This document shows positions 45,574 through 63,626 of a DNA stretch of 64,000 nt, piece by piece; position 1 is the stretch's first letter, and each line of letters begins with the position of its first letter. Source of the stretch: Ampullaceana balthica (Eukaryota; Mollusca; Gastropoda; Lymnaeidae). Under the pieces are notes generated by a model. It had not been told where the DNA came from. It searched no databases and saw only the letters and a list, made by a program, of their open reading frames with translations. A program made the translations under genes and the position numbers. Location of the stretch: the NCBI GenBank assembly GCA_944989445.1, contig CALYLW010000994.1, forward strand, positions 1 through 64,000, given 5' to 3'.

Positions 45574-46253
45574 TGTTACGTCCGCAAGGGTTATTGACTC
45601 TCTAACTTACAATAAAGTTGAGAGAAATGATTAAATGGCTCGTTTAACACGGCACGTAACACAAAAAGAAAGAAAGATTTAACACAGTAACTGACGTTAC
45701 AATACTTAATTTAATACAATGAAATAATAACAAGTAAATAACAATTACACACACGATACCTTGTGGTTAGGAATAAATAGTATAATTAGTTTAACTCTAA
45801 ACCTAATATAACAGTATCCAATAATAACATAAGCTAATAATGTAAAAGGATAAAAACTCACAACAATAGCCGATAGCGTTTACAATATGTTAACAGGTAA
45901 CAATAGTGACTAGTACTCTGCTCGGGCGGTGAAGGCAATTGCTCTCTCTCTAGTTCCCTCCTCTTCTATCTCTCCATGCCCCTATATATATAAAAACCAA
46001 TCGAACTTTCTCGTTCTAGAACGTAATGTTTCTCGCAATTAAGCTGATCGAGAAAGTTCCAGGTAAATCGGTGTAAACAACCGAAGGGTCAGATGGGTGG
46101 AGCCAAACACGCTGAGGTCAGCTATGTACCCTTGACCTGTCAAGACTTGAATAGAGAGGTGGGGCACGGTGATAAATTACATGGACCCGTGGCATCCCTA
46201 CGCATTCATGGCAAGTGGGGAGAGAGGAGAGGGGGTGGGGGTAGTACCTAACA
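45574..46253 (+). mobile_element. Probable solo LTR
   Basis: It begins TGTTACGTCC and ends CCTAACA, with short TGTTA/TAACA inverted ends, and is flanked by ATTA on both sides (45570-45573, 46254-46257). The flanks are continuous with a repeat that lacks the insertion near 1990 in unit A (AAATTATATATCTTT). A TATATATATAAAAA box lies at about 45983-45996, as expected for an LTR promoter. No internal retroelement genes are nearby. The clade cannot be told. Confidence 0.65.
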
Positions 46254-46257
46254 ATTA

Positions 46258-47310
46258 TAAATCTTTAATTTTTATACCAAACACCCGCCCAATCTTTTTT
46301 AGCTCTATTTATTATTTTTTTATAGACTGAAACACATCATTTTGAAACAAAAATTCCAAGGAATGGAAAACATTGTAAAAAGAAAATCAATAACTTTAAA
46401 TATCCAAAAGATTTATTGAAAATAACTAAAACTATATATTGATTCATAAATACATTTACATATATACAATTCTTTTTACAGTGGAACTTTATTAAATGAT
46501 TAATATTAATGATTGCTTCTCCTCTATCTTCTGGACATTGTTATTATTTTTAAAAAATAACGTTTACTTTCATTACATTTTAACCGAGTTGTTCATTGTT
46601 ATTTTCTGCCCTCTCCCAATATTTCTATTTAATTGGGTCTGAATATTTTTTAAATCAGAACTGAGTCAATTCTTCAGAATGTTTGCATGCCATGTGTATA
46701 GTAAGTAATGGTAAAGTTGACAATGCCCCAATAAAGTAACAACACCTTCCAGGTTTGTTCTCTGTCTAACTTGTCACTTAAATTAAACCAATGACAAGTT
46801 AATTATATTTAATTCTTTTAATAGCCACATTAAATGCAGAATGTACAAAAAAAGTCCTAATGAATAAAATGCTAAAAATATTGATAAGACAATAATGTGA
46901 TGGATAACATTGAAATGAAAGCAATAAGAAATAAGCATAGGTTATGGGAAAACTTGTGGAGTTAGGAGTAATGCAGGTGGCTGGTAATTTTACATTGCTC
47001 AGTTTCAATTCATATTTACTTTGTCAGTATAATGCAGTGGATGCTGTTGTAAAGCCATTGATCAATGATCGCCAAAATTCTAAGACAGACAAGTGGCTTG
47101 ATCAGATAAATTGTTGATGGTGAGTGTATTTTAATAATTTTCTAGATTTATAATGAACCACACATTGGGGGTAGAAGATTGCATATAATATAATACTTAT
47201 TGGAAACAGTGTAGTATTAGTAGGCCAAATAGCATTTAACAAAATACAATAAAACTGACTGGAATTTACAGAAAACTATTTTTGAAGAATATTTACATCA
47301 CCTGTGTATA
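46258..47310. other. No gene recognised
   Basis: AT-rich, short frames only, including 47008-46799 with no recognisable domain. Confidence 0.4.
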
Positions 47311-48223
47311 ACCGTTTGCCCCTTGGAGTCGCCGCGCGTCGCCGCTATCGGTAGACCCTTACAGTCGCCGAGAGTCGCCGATTTTGGGTTGTTTCGTTGC
47401 AGAGCCGATCCAACTTTTTAAGTAGCTATTTTATACTATCTTTAACTTTCACATAGAAGAGCTATAAATTCACTTCCTTTTACTTTTTATTTGATTATTT
47501 TTGGACGAGTCTAGGTTTTTTGCTAAAATTTTGAGATTGGTGGTTTTTGTGCAAATTTTTTCCCAAATGGATGATATTCTGTGAATGTTTAGGGATGCTA
47601 AAAGGTGCAATTAGTAAAGAAATAATTACGATTTATGGTGTATTTCTGGATTTATTGAAAGTGAAAGTTGTTTTATGTTCAAATTGACGTAGTTTGACCT
47701 CAGTAACTGGGATATTGATACTGAAATCTGATTAAAAGTCCGATGATGCTTTAGGCTTGACAGCATAGACAAATAGGTCCAGACAATAGGGCCAGTGGCA
47801 AAAATACCACATATATTTCTTGATTATGGATTTTATTGCAGATTGTGCACTAAACATGAATTAGAACCATTTGTAGGGCACATGAAGCTGTTTATTGATG
47901 TAATTTGTGCCAAGTTAGACTTTATAAAAATAAAATATTTCTCACTATCCCATGCAGACTTTATGCCAACTTCTGTCACCAGCACTTCAGGTCACTTAAA
48001 ATATTTTTTTTCATTTTTTAAAAAGGGTGTTTGCTAATAAATTTTCTGTCATCTGATACTTTGTCCATATTTCTTTTATTTAAAAAAAATTGACTTTTAT
48101 TGCTTTAATAGTTTTATTTTTGTGAATTTTTAAAAAATGTATGTTTGCGAATATGACGGAGTTATGCACCTTTTGTCAAGGAAAGCCTGTGTGTGGCTTA
48201 GTATTTGCCTAAGGGCGAAAGGG
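47311..48223. mobile_element. Possible piggyBac-like non-autonomous element
   Basis: Left end CCGTTTGCCCCTTGG and right end CCTAAGGGCGAAAGGG are roughly inverted. The flanks are ATAA on the left and NTAA on the right, where N is the undetermined base at 48224, so TTAA would fit. A frame at 47795-48037 is not recognised. Tentative. Confidence 0.35.
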
Positions 48224-48224
48224 N
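48224..48224. other. Undetermined base
   Basis: Single N, at the presumed right edge of the element above. Confidence 1.
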
Positions 48225-48356
48225 TAAGATGTCTATTTTTTAAACAAATAATAACATTTTTATTTTAAGTATGTTTTGAAAGTTATTGATGACAAATTAT
48301 TGTTCATAGTTAAAGTACAAGCTCATAATAAGAATTTGAAAAATTATTAAAGATGT

Positions 48357-48668
48357 GAAAAGACACAATGTTGTCAAATTGTCTGATTTTGTTACTGACT
48401 AAAAGACACAAAGTTGTCAAATTTTCTGATTTTGTTACTGACTAAAAGACACAAAGTTGTCAAATTGTCTGATTTTGTTACTGACTAAAAGACACAAAGT
48501 TGTCAAATTGTCTGATTTTGTCACTGACTAAAAGACACAAAGTTGTCAAATTGTCTGATTTTGTTACTGACTTAAAGACACACAGTAGTCAAATTTTCTG
48601 ATTTTGTTACTGACTAAAAGACACAAAGTAGTCAAATTTTCTGATTTTGTTACTGACTAAAAGACCCA
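48357..48668. repeat. 43-bp minisatellite, about seven copies
   Basis: The unit AAAGACACAAAGTTGTCAAA then TTGTCTGATTTTGTTACTGACT repeats head to tail with few changes. It lies a few hundred bases downstream of the decayed end of zinc-finger array B. Confidence 0.92.
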
Positions 48669-48789
48669 CTGAATACACACCAAATATTAAGGGCCCTGTA
48701 TATTATTATTGAAAAAAACTCTCAAACGCATCAATTTGTAGATTTGCTCTTCTCAATGTTTTTGGGTTTTTTTTGGTAAACATAATAGT

Positions 48790-50759
<1,970 letters not shown>

Positions 50760-51318
50760 TTCGTGTTGAGTTAGATTATCAGATTTAGTAAAACATTTTT
50801 TTTTACATGAGTTTGTCTTTATGTCTTATGTTACCAGACTGTAGTAACAACATTCCCCACAGATATCAAATTTAAAAGCTTTTTCTCAAGAATGTGCTCT
50901 GTGTTTAATTCAGTGATCAAAATGTATATAAATCTATCACACTGTTATAACATTTCAAGTTTTTTCTACCATGTGTGTTTTCTTCAGTATGATTTGCTTG
51001 ACACTGAGAGAGAAGATGTTACATTAATCTTGAGATTTATTTTCAAATAGATATTTTTACCTATCATATGATAAGTCAGTATAAATATTTCCACTTGCTT
51101 CATTTGGCAGTAGTGTTAACTGTGTTTCTTAAGTCATGCTCCAGGTGTGTTTGATGAAGTGATAGATTTGCACTTTACATATCTGAAACTCAAAGGCAAA
51201 GTTCAGTAGTTAGTAGTTACTGTAATGAATGTAGAAACTGGTGATCAAAATTTTTAAGGAATGAAATAAAAATGGAATTAAGCCCTCAAATGAAAAACAA
51301 ATGTCATATAACATAACA
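50760..51318. repeat. 5' flank of array B, shared with unit A (1336-1913)
   Basis: Near-identical to 1336-1913. Starts with a finger that has lost its Cys half (FTKSDNLTQHEMAHSGEK). No further exon recognised. Confidence 0.8.
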
Positions 51319-51351
51319 TGTCTCTATTATGCGATAAACTTTCTATTAGTA

Positions 51352-53735
51352 CAGGGGTGGCCATACCTGTAGTAACTGAGAGTCATTTTAATTTTTTTTT
51401 AAATCGTTGAGAGCCGCATTGAAGCAATATGTTTCACAAGTCCAATGGCAATAAAAATTGCTTTAGTGAAGTGCTTTTTTTTAATACTGTTTATTCGAAT
51501 GTAATGATTTAAAAATCTCATTTGTTTATACCAGTATGTTGAAGAAATTTGTTACATAATTAAAAATTATTTAAATATGTAAAATTTATGAATAGAAACA
51601 CACTACATCTAGACTCATAATTAAGGTTGTTAACGGTTAACCGGTTAGCCGGTCCTCGGATCAGGACCGGTCCTATTTACTCAGGATCGGTTAACCGCAA
51701 ATTCAATAAGGCCCCCCGTAACTTTAATAAGCCCGTAATAGCTTTTTATCCAGTTCTGTTTTTGTTGTGTTGAGTTGACTTCAAATCGCTTTCTCCCTAT
51801 TCTGGTATCTAAATAATATACACGTCATCACTATTAGTCTACTTCGCCTATGGCTAAGGAATGCTTTTAATTTGCTTAGTTGTCGAGGCACTGTATGAGA
51901 GCTTCATGAGAACCACGGTCAACTCAAAGGGACGGGAGTGGGGTGGGGACAAGTTACGGAGTTTTCTAGTTATGGATGAGGGTGGTGGGGGAGGCTAGAA
52001 GGCTTGAAATGTCTTTGATGTTTACGTAACAGGAAGTCTCATGCTTTGACACGCCAATACAAGACCGCGCCAAGAGACACCTTTCCTCCCCTCACCCACT
52101 GTTATACATCTACAGTGGGTTGGGGGAAGGAACATTTTTCTTTTTAAATTGAGTCAGAGCATGCCTTGGAAAATGGCGAGTGTAGCTCAACCCCACCTAA
52201 ACCCCACCCTATGGGGTGGGGGGGGGGTCGTCGTGTGCGCGTAATTCTGGCAAGTTGACGAGTGAAACAAAATATGGTATTTAATTTAAATAAATTCCAT
52301 CTTATTATCACTGTTTACTCCGTTTTATCAGGACTGGTTAATCGTAACTTCATTTAGTCGGTATATTAGCTAATTACGTGGTATATTAGCTTATTACCCG
52401 GAGTTAATTTTGTGTTGTGTTACGGCAGAATACCAGAGCCAACACGCGAGCGACCGTGACGTCAAAATCAAAGCGTTTTCTTAATAGTAATAATATTCTT
52501 TTCAGTAAAACGGGCTTTTTAAAAAATGATTAACCGGTCCTCAAAAACAAACTGACTTGACAACAATTTATAATAAGCCGTTTTAATACTATTATTATAT
52601 AAAAATTGAATATCATTACAGTTTAATTCTTTGTTGGGTATTTTTTTTTGAATTCGCTGTTTTGACAGCAACACTAGAGTCGGTACATCACGGGCTCTTT
52701 GATGTCCAATTAAACGACGACGCACGCGATGGGAAAATTTGATCCATTCTCTTGTTGGTTCACTAAACATGGTATAAATTGTATAAATACGGAGCGGCTA
52801 ACCGGTTAACCGGTCTTTTTTTGAAAGGTTAACCGGTCCTCAAAAACGGGCGGTCTTAACAACCTTACTCATAATTATATTCAACATTAATTGTTATGAT
52901 CCTGCCGAGAAGCCATTGAAATAACAAGTTTCTCTAGATCTGGTTGGTATCAAGTAGTTGTGGTGCGAAGAAATTCTGCCAGATGCTGGTTACTAGTTAC
53001 TTCTCGATGCTTTGCTTTATGAACTTTATTTTGGAGCACAAAGATTCATTAAATTTTGAGTTATCAGTCGCCAAAGTCTTGAATGATGTGGATCTATTAT
53101 TGAAATTACTCCTCAATATTCTTTTTTAATAAAGCCCCCATCAGCACGAGCAATATTCCAAGCGATAGCATAACTTGCCTCAGTTGAAGTGACATATTCT
53201 TTGATGAAAGCTGAAAATAATATCTGCTGCTGACACATTCCAGACTTCAATCAGCAAGTTTGCTTTTTCTGAATGCAGTGGATGACTTTTTGATAGTGTA
53301 ACTTCTAGATTAGTAATTTGCTATTGGTGTTTGACAGATCAAGCTAATGATCTTTATCAATTAATGCAAAGTCTTCTTCCCATTCTGGTAGAAAACTTCC
53401 TTTTTTATTCTTTATAGTTTCTTTTCCTGCAACTTATTCCCATATTTAATGTAATGGCCAATACTTCAAAATGCGGATTTTCCTAAAACCTGAACCAAAA
53501 ATTTAATAGTTTACATCACCAACCAACCAGAAACCAATCTCTTTCTTCAACTTTTAAAATTTAAATCGAGCCTAATTTTTTCAATGCCTTGTTGCGGTCA
53601 ATATTTTTTTAAACTTTCATTTTTTAAATAAATATTATGTATTTCAAAGTTCTAAATTCATTAATTGTTCGGGAGCCACATTGTGAACACAGAAGAGCCG
53701 CATGTGGCTCGCAAGCCACAGTTTGGCGACCGTTG
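51352..53735. mobile_element. hAT element (CAGGGGTGGCCA end), perfect target duplication, unit B only
   Basis: Ends CAGGGGTGGCCATAC and GTTTGGCGACCGTTG, flanked by TATTAGTA at 51344-51351 and 53736-53743. The second element at 51622-52867 is nested in it. The rest (52876-53735) has no transposase I can recognise; the 52944-53129 frame is short. Confidence 0.85.
51622..52867. mobile_element. TAAGGTTGTTAA-end element with GGTTAACCGG subterminal palindromes
   Basis: Ends TAAGGTTGTTAA and TTAACAACCTTA (perfect 12 bp), flanked by CTCATAAT at 51614-51621 and 52868-52875. GGTTAACCGGT palindromes occur several times inside each end. The interior 51720-52500 matches, inverted, 62140-62700 of the pogo-like element and parts of 43640-44650. 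Confidence 0.9.
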
Positions 53736-53743
53736 TATTAGTA

Positions 53744-54240
53744 CATCATTGTAAATGACACTTAGCTATAGATTACAAAACTGACAGTCAATATCTTTAT
53801 CTATAGGAGATCAACTATCTTTATTCTAAAAGTCGAAAAGATGTAAATATTACCTTTTACTATAAATCAGTGGTTCCCACCAAACTTTTGGCCTACGGCC
53901 CCCTTTCCAGAAAAAATATTACTCACAATTTCGTTTGCGGGCTAAATGAGGCCCATCAGAGTATATTATGCAGCCCATAGGTGATCTTACATCATGTTAA
54001 TTTTCTTTTTTTTTAAAATAATTTTTAATATATTTTGAATTTCTATTCCAAGTATTTGATTTGAATCTAGGGATATATAATCGGTTTTATGGCTCCAGAA
54101 TCGATAAGTGATCATTAGTCATTAATTGTTAACATATATATTCAAAACTACTTTTCAGCTCAACCGCAATTGGCTTTTGTTAACAATTTACATGTTGAAC
54201 AGTTTTGGAAAATTGTAATTTAAAAGCAAAATAGACAGTG
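53744..54240. other. Unassigned, with a CAGTGGTTCCCACC hAT-like end
   Basis: At 53868 CAGTGGTTCCCACCAAACTT resembles a hAT terminus; the partner end was not found. Otherwise nothing recognised. Confidence 0.35.
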
Positions 54241-54366
54241 ATTTAACCACGAGAGCTTCCAACAAAAAGAAAGATTAAGGAGGAATGTCATGTTTTTAAT
54301 GAAGAAGGGACTGCTGCTAAATACTGCTACACGAGTGTTGAAGTAAAGCAGTCTGCTTGCTGTGCC

Positions 54367-54740
54367 GTGACATATGGATTTCTGGCACAATTTAACGATC
54401 GAAGAGAGAAAAGGAATTGTGAGGAAATCACTAGTGAAATGGCTGACAAGTACAAGGCTCAGTTGGATGCCTTGGCAATGGAATTTGAAAGGAAGTTCAA
54501 AGACTTCAACAATCTGGAAACACTCTTCAATATCCGCAGTTCGCCACTTTGTGCAGAAGCGGATTCAGCCCCACAGAGGATAAACTGTCAGAGCTGCTTG
54601 ACTTACAAGCAGATTGTAACCCGAAGGAGAAATTTTATTTGTATTCATGTTTTCTTTTCTTTTGTAGTTTGTTAATAAATTGGTTACAGCATTGAAGCCC
54701 CTTTCCACTAAATATGATGAAGAAAATTTAATCAAGAAGT
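54367..54740 (+). pseudogene. hAT-type transposase C-terminal relic, unit B (longer copy)
   Basis: Encodes FLAQFNDRREKRNCEEITSE, MADKYKAQLDALAMEFERKF and KDFNNLETLFNIRSSPLCAE, then APQR, a frameshift, LSELLDLQADCNPKEKF, and further LVTALKPLSTKYDEENLIKK. Order and motifs match the C-terminal region of SCAND3/GTF2IRD2-type hAT-derived proteins. Unit A keeps only the second half (2573-2800). Confidence 0.7.
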
Positions 54741-55149
54741 TTTGAATTACAGCTCATATTTCAGGATAAGCTGTAGGGATCTCCATTTTTCAGCTAGGAT
54801 TGTTGGTAGCAGCTTTTGAATTGAAATTTAATTCATCATTTGTAGATCCTTATCCTTCCATCAGTTCTTCTTGTAACTGTGGATATTATTCTGTGTTTTC
54901 ACTTCAAAAAGGATCCAAAATCCAATTACGTATGTTCATTTTCAAAATATCATCAAATCATTGATAAAAATATAAAAGGAGAGCATCCAAGTGCTGACAA
55001 TAAGAAAGTATGTTTTCATCATTTTATTCCTGCTCCTGATAAATTTGGGAACTGGCTGAATTTCCCTCATGCAGAAATAATGTTGTTATTAAAGTTAGTT
55101 CATCACCTTGTTGGTCAAGTAAGCGATGTCACCTTTTAATTGAATTAAA

Positions 55150-56290
55150 TTGTATCGTAAAGCATTATTTTTTATCTTACAAGTACTTCAGCATCAAGTT
55201 AAACAGCTTATAAAACCAATTTTAACAAACTCCCTTTGACAACCAACAAACTTCTGTAAGAAGTAGTAAACGAATAAATTCTTCATAGTTTTCAATACAA
55301 AGATGTAAAATAATCTGTCATTCAATAATTTGCTTCTGATTGTGTTGATTGCTTTAATTACATATTGTAATGAATTATGTGGGCGTGCACTTAAATTTTC
55401 GCAACTAGATGTTGATTATATATAGTGTGCTCTGAATGCATTCAGCACCTCATTTTTCAAATATGCAAGAACACCCCTGTAGCGTCCTACTATTGATAGA
55501 GCACCATCTATGGCTACTGAAATATTACTTAGAGGTTTGCTTTTTTTTATCCAATGCATGAAAATTCATGAAATATTGATTCTTCTCTGGAATCAGTTTG
55601 CAAATAATTAGCAAATTATAATTCTTGGCAAATTTATTCTTCTTTAGTGAACCGCACATATGCTAAAAGTAAAGCTTCATTTCCTGGCAAAGTTGACTCA
55701 TCAAGTTGAATAAAAAAGAGAGATGTTTTAAATTGCCACGCAATGAAACTTCAACACCCTTAGCCATTTCAACAATTCTTATTTGCACTGTATTATTACT
55801 AAACGAATTTTTCTTGATAATATCAGATGCTGGTTTGTGTAGCACAGTACATATTACTTCATGTATTGCTGGTATAATGTGTTCCTCACCAATAGTATGT
55901 TTTCCCAATTTTGTAATCATTAATCAAATATTGTGAGAAGCAAGCAAACCAACACAATCTTGTGTGGTAGCGGTTGAAAAGAACAGCCAATGTCGGTTTG
56001 AAAAAAATGTATTTTAGCATTAGAAAATAAAATAAATCCTTATCTTGTTATCATCGTTAATTGTTGTTAAATGTTCTTGTAGTCTGGAAGTGCCCAATTG
56101 CACATATCTAAATGGAAGTGAGGGAGTTTGCCGGAAGCAAACCAAAAATTTTTTCCCTAAATCTTCTCTTCTTTCTTTTATGCTTTGGCCGCCCCATGGA
56201 TCGCTTCAGCGCCCACAAGGGGGCAGAAGCGCCCACTTTGGGAATCACGGCTATAAATTATTAATACAAGAACAAAGGTTTCACCAATCG
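55150..56290 (-). pseudogene. hAT (ZBED5-like) transposase relic, unit B
   Basis: Minus-strand motifs in order from 55920 down: KLGKHTIGEEHIIPAIHEVI, SNNTVQIRIVEMAKGVE, later SVAIDGALSIVGRYRGVLAY, YNQHLVAK-like, INTIRSKLLNDRLF and LLLTEV-W-LSKG-like sequence near 55240. This is the catalytic-core order of ZBED5/SCAND3-type hATs. Stops and shifts are present. It lacks the 2-kb insertion seen in unit A. Confidence 0.65.
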
Positions 56291-56589
56291 TAATTGACTA
56301 CCCATATATCATCAAGACTAGAATCCTACACACAAACATTGCTTGTGGTCATGAAGAAGCCATCTACATTTAAAAACAGCCTAACTAAATGTGTATTCCA
56401 AAATACTTTGTCCAACTGTCTCCACAGCATACCTGACACCAATTCAAATAAATCCCATTTATGTCATCACTTTATAACTCATGAAAATGAATCGTAAATA
56501 AAAATATATTCCAGATTTTTTTTTAATTTATAAAAATGTGGAGATTTTCATTTTTTTTATCCAAGTCGACTGAAACTACTCAATCCATA

Positions 56590-57338
56590 TATGTATTTGA
56601 ATTTGCAACAATGGCTGTCAATATTGTTGAAAACAAGCTGCCCGTGTACCCGTAAAAAATTTGTATTGTACCTAGTACCTGGGTACCTGTTCAAAATGCC
56701 TCAAAATATGATATAAACCATAGTGCCAATAAAGTTTAGTGTATACACTATACACTTTTATTATTAAAATTAAAATTTTGAATTTTAAGGAAAGCTCCAA
56801 ACATCTAAAAATTAGTTTTTGGCCATGATTTTAACAAACAATTTTAAGAAAAATAAACCAACTGGATGGCGTCTAAAAATATAGAAATATAAAGTATAAA
56901 GATTTAAAATTCGTCGCAACAATAATAAAACACTTTTAGTATTAAAGATTGGCTATCACTTTCGACTTCATTATTACTCATTTACATTAGGCATTAGTCA
57001 TTAGTGCCATTAGGAAAAATCGATCACTGGAAAGTGTTGGTTTATCACAAAATAACTTCTAATTAAATTTGGATGTGTCAAAATTTAACTCATTTATTTT
57101 TGACAATCAGTTTAAAGAGTAGACTTAATAAATAAAATAAATGTAATTTTACACGACTTATAGTAAGTAAAAGAAAATAATTCTAAACTTACCTATTCTC
57201 CAAACAAAGATTTTCCGCAACAAGCACTAACGCTTTTTTTTGAAAAAATCGCAGTCGCAATGATCGCCGGTCAAGTGCGCACAAAATGGGAAACAAATGG
57301 CAACAATGTGTTCACAGGGTTGCCAGATTTTAATTTGG
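56590..57338. repeat. Old GGGTACCCGGG-type element remnant, unit B
   Basis: GGCTGTCAATATTGTTGAAA then ACAAGCTGCCCGTGTACCCG is a decayed end of the family at 22552-23852. Collinear with 8626-9245. It runs to the GGTTGCCAGATTTTAATTTG motif at 57319. Confidence 0.6.
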
Positions 57339-57344
57339 ATAAAA

Positions 57345-59310
57345 AGCCAATGTGTCGGTTTTTAAAAAAAAGACACAATCACAATGTGAAATTATAAATG
57401 TCGACCAAGCAGCCGTCCATACATGACGTCACGCACCAGCAGGGGGGGGGAGGGGTCACATATTTGTGAAAATGTGACGAGGGTGACGTCACAACAAAAC
57501 CGCGCTATTCTATAAAAATAAATATTTGATTGCTTTCAATTTATTTAACGATGTCTTACATTAGAGTGCAGCCTTACTCTCAATACATACATACATACTA
57601 AATTAAACTACAAAAAAATGATTCGACACGTTCATTTTTTAAATAGAAAATACGGCTTTTTTTTTGGGGGGGGGGCGCAAAAGCTTTGTGACGTCATATC
57701 GGGGGAAGGGGATCTAACGACGTGTGACGAGTGAGGGAGGGGGAGATCGGCCAAAATCGCGTGACGTCATTTATAGACTGCCCCTTTCTTCTTGCATGTG
57801 GGAACAAGAAGTGCTCTTGACCAAAAGTCTATCTGAGTGGTGTATTAGATTGTTGTTGTGTTGTATTTCCCAGTTAGTACACAAACAAATAAAACGAATA
57901 TAAAGAAATTAAAACTCAGCTTTGGTGAAATCAAGAGAGCAATTTTTTATATTTAATTTCTTTATATTCGTTTGTTTTTTTGTACCTGTTCGTTGAAGAA
58001 GGCTCTTTGCAGAAACGTTCGCAGTTTTGTGACGTGTTGTCAGGCTCACTCATACCCTGTTTGCATGTTATTCATCTACATATCTATAAGTCTCAACCAC
58101 ATTTTGTTCGGCAATATTTTTACCACTTTGTTCTCATATACTGAAGTGTTTCTAGGTTTAGTGATTTAATTATTAGTGTCACTCGTCAATTGTGAATATT
58201 GACCAGTAGTTATTCTTGCATCTCTTTTTTTTTAAATGTGTTCAAGTTTATCTATGTTTTCTATTGTATTTAACAAATGAAGATAGATCTAAAAAGTATG
58301 TGTAAAATAAGCTTAAACAAACAAGTGGTAACTTACCATGGCGAATGCATTATTATATTAACAAAATTAGGTTCTTCAAACTAAATGGTGTCAACTATTG
58401 ATTAGACATAGAATAGACGAGTATTTCAGAGAACCACTTTTAGGCTAAGTGTGCGTCTGTCGGATGAGAAACACTTTTCTGTGCCTGACAAATACAGAGT
58501 GATTTTAAAAATTGCAACTCAAATTGACACAAAATGATATTAAACATGGTTCATATTGGAATGTTTGTTTTGAAAAGGCGCAGGTCGGGGTTAGGGTCGA
58601 TTCATTGCTTCAGAGGGCGTGGGGGAAGGGAGCAGAAAAAAAGAGGTAGAGGGGGGTAAAGTTTTAATAGCTGTTTTAATTACTGCTAATGGCATTAGTA
58701 ATGGTAGTGAATTTTCTTTTACAGCTACTTACTATTTTACATTACAGCTATTGAGAGCTTCATCAATTGAACTTCCCTAGCCTATTGCTAACTAGTTTCG
58801 GAAATCATAAAACACATATAAACTAGATCAATAACTAATAAAGAAATCCAGTAATTTTACACAATAAACATATTTCACTGGAAAGACTATTTGACAACAA
58901 AATAGTCTTGTTACCCTAACATTAATTGTGATGAGCTTCAAAACCCCACAGATGCCCATAACTGGGATCATAGCAAATTATTTCATTCAAAGTTTGGACC
59001 AGAGAATTCAAAAATTAGAATGATCCAGTCTGCATGTCCAGTGGTGCCAGGTTCTAGGTGATCGCTAAGGGAGTAAAATGCTTTTCGTCAGTTTTACAGA
59101 CTGATATTTTGTAGGGGTTTTTTGTCGTGAAAAATCTTATAAATGCCTTGTGTTTAAATAATCTTAATGTTATCTTTTAATATTTGTATCTAAGGATGAA
59201 AATAAATTTGAAGAATGTAATAGAAATATATGTCCATTTATTTTGGATCAATAGGCAATTTCTTATTATGTTTGTGAAATGTCCTGGGTTGAGAACATTC
59301 ATTAAAAATT
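57345..59310. repeat. Segment shared with unit A (15080-17100)
   Basis: Same content as the unit A block, including a MITE at 57412-57785 and the GAAGAAGGCTC motif at 57997. Frames are not conserved between the two copies, so no host coding sequence is supported. Confidence 0.7.
57412..57785. mobile_element. Short GGGGCCGTCC-family MITE (unit B copy)
   Basis: Left GCCGTCCATACATGACGTCA, right CGTGACGTCATTTATAGACT then GCCCC. Same site and interior as 15152-15528. Confidence 0.75.
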
Positions 59311-59334
59311 TGCAATATACCCGTTCACTCACAG

Positions 59335-59417
59335 GTACCATATCAGTTGTACAAGTTGAACAATCTCAACACTTTCCACAAAGTGAAACAATGCACGTCA
59401 TAAGTTCAACTTTTTAA
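59335..59417 (+). CDS. Candidate 3'-terminal exon, unit B
   Basis: After TTCACTCACAG the frame reads through VVQVEQSQHFPQSETMHVIS then STF and TAA (59415-59417), with AATAAA at 59427-59432. Two amino-acid differences from the unit A copy and no disruption. The acceptor implies the exon starts in phase 1. It is tail to tail with ATG5-B, about 1.1 kb apart. Protein not recognised. A short frame of 27 codons can survive by chance, so confidence is moderate. Confidence 0.5.
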
Positions 59418-60492
59418 TTTATGACAAATAAAACCAACAGTTACATCATCAATCACATGATAGCAAGTCTCTATCCCTTATTTAAACACACATCATCACA
59501 TTGATATAAGGAAATAAAAATGTATGGATAAGTGACCAACATTCAAATACAGACAGCATACGTATCATTGCCAACATCTCAATTTAAAAATAACATTTTC
59601 AAATAATAAAACAAAAAATATTTAAAATTATGTAACAAGATTAACAAACTGACCGCCCTTCTATTTCTATGAATGTCTCTAAAGCATAATTTGTGCTAGT
59701 TCTGAAGTATTAGATTGACTAAAGGCATTCATTTCAAGCAATCAACAATCACAGTTCAATTCTATAAATTCATTACTCCACCAAGGATGGGACCAGAAGA
59801 CAGCACATTTGTAAATAGAAGCATTCTAAATACCAACCAAATTTTGCACTGACAATTTATAAAATTTTAGATAAATATTAGATAGCTCAATGCCAAATTT
59901 TAAACAATAAGTAAAAAATTTTTAAAAAAAAGATCCCACAATTTAGATAAATTATTGTTTACATAAATATTTCATTCAATGAATACTGGTAAAAGAAAAA
60001 ATTTAGTGACACAGGGAGGCCTCATTGCAGAATATGGTTCATGAAATAGACATTGACATTTCACAAAAACAAGTTTTGCATTGTAATTATTGAAAATTTT
60101 ACAAATAACATTACTTCATAATTGGATTTTTTTAAAAATAAACATACTCTTACATAAACAATGTAAATCCAGTTTGAGCCATCATTTTTGTTAAAATTCA
60201 TGAGGCTGACCCCTGGTTACAATTCCACACAAGTACTAGACTGGAATATACTATACTGTTTATAGTATGTTAAAAAATATGTGCCGCTAATTCAGGGCTC
60301 AAATGTACTTATGCAAAATGACTAATGCATTGGTAAAGACGGCTGCAGACAATATTGCTGAAAAATTATTTTTTAAATGAGAAAACTTGTATTTAATGTA
60401 TATCATACATGTGCAACAAATTATGTGTTGGTTTTTTTATTAAGAATTTGTAATTGATGCTCAATTTGGATCTCTTCAACTTTCTTAATCAA
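59418..60492. other. Convergent 3' UTR/intergenic stretch, unit B
   Basis: Collinear with 19610-20638. AATAAA at 59427-59432 serves the plus-strand exon; the ATG5 3' UTR probably lies at the right end. No other gene. Confidence 0.6.

Positions 60493-63626
<3,134 letters not shown>

Noticed and set aside
48357..48668. Evenly spaced repeats that might suggest a CRISPR array
   Set aside because: The repeats are contiguous with no unique spacers, in a eukaryotic context; it is a minisatellite.
54879..55139. 86-residue plus-strand frame as a gene
   Set aside because: Largely antisense to decayed hAT transposase sequence; the unit A counterpart (about 3000-3260) is shifted and interrupted.
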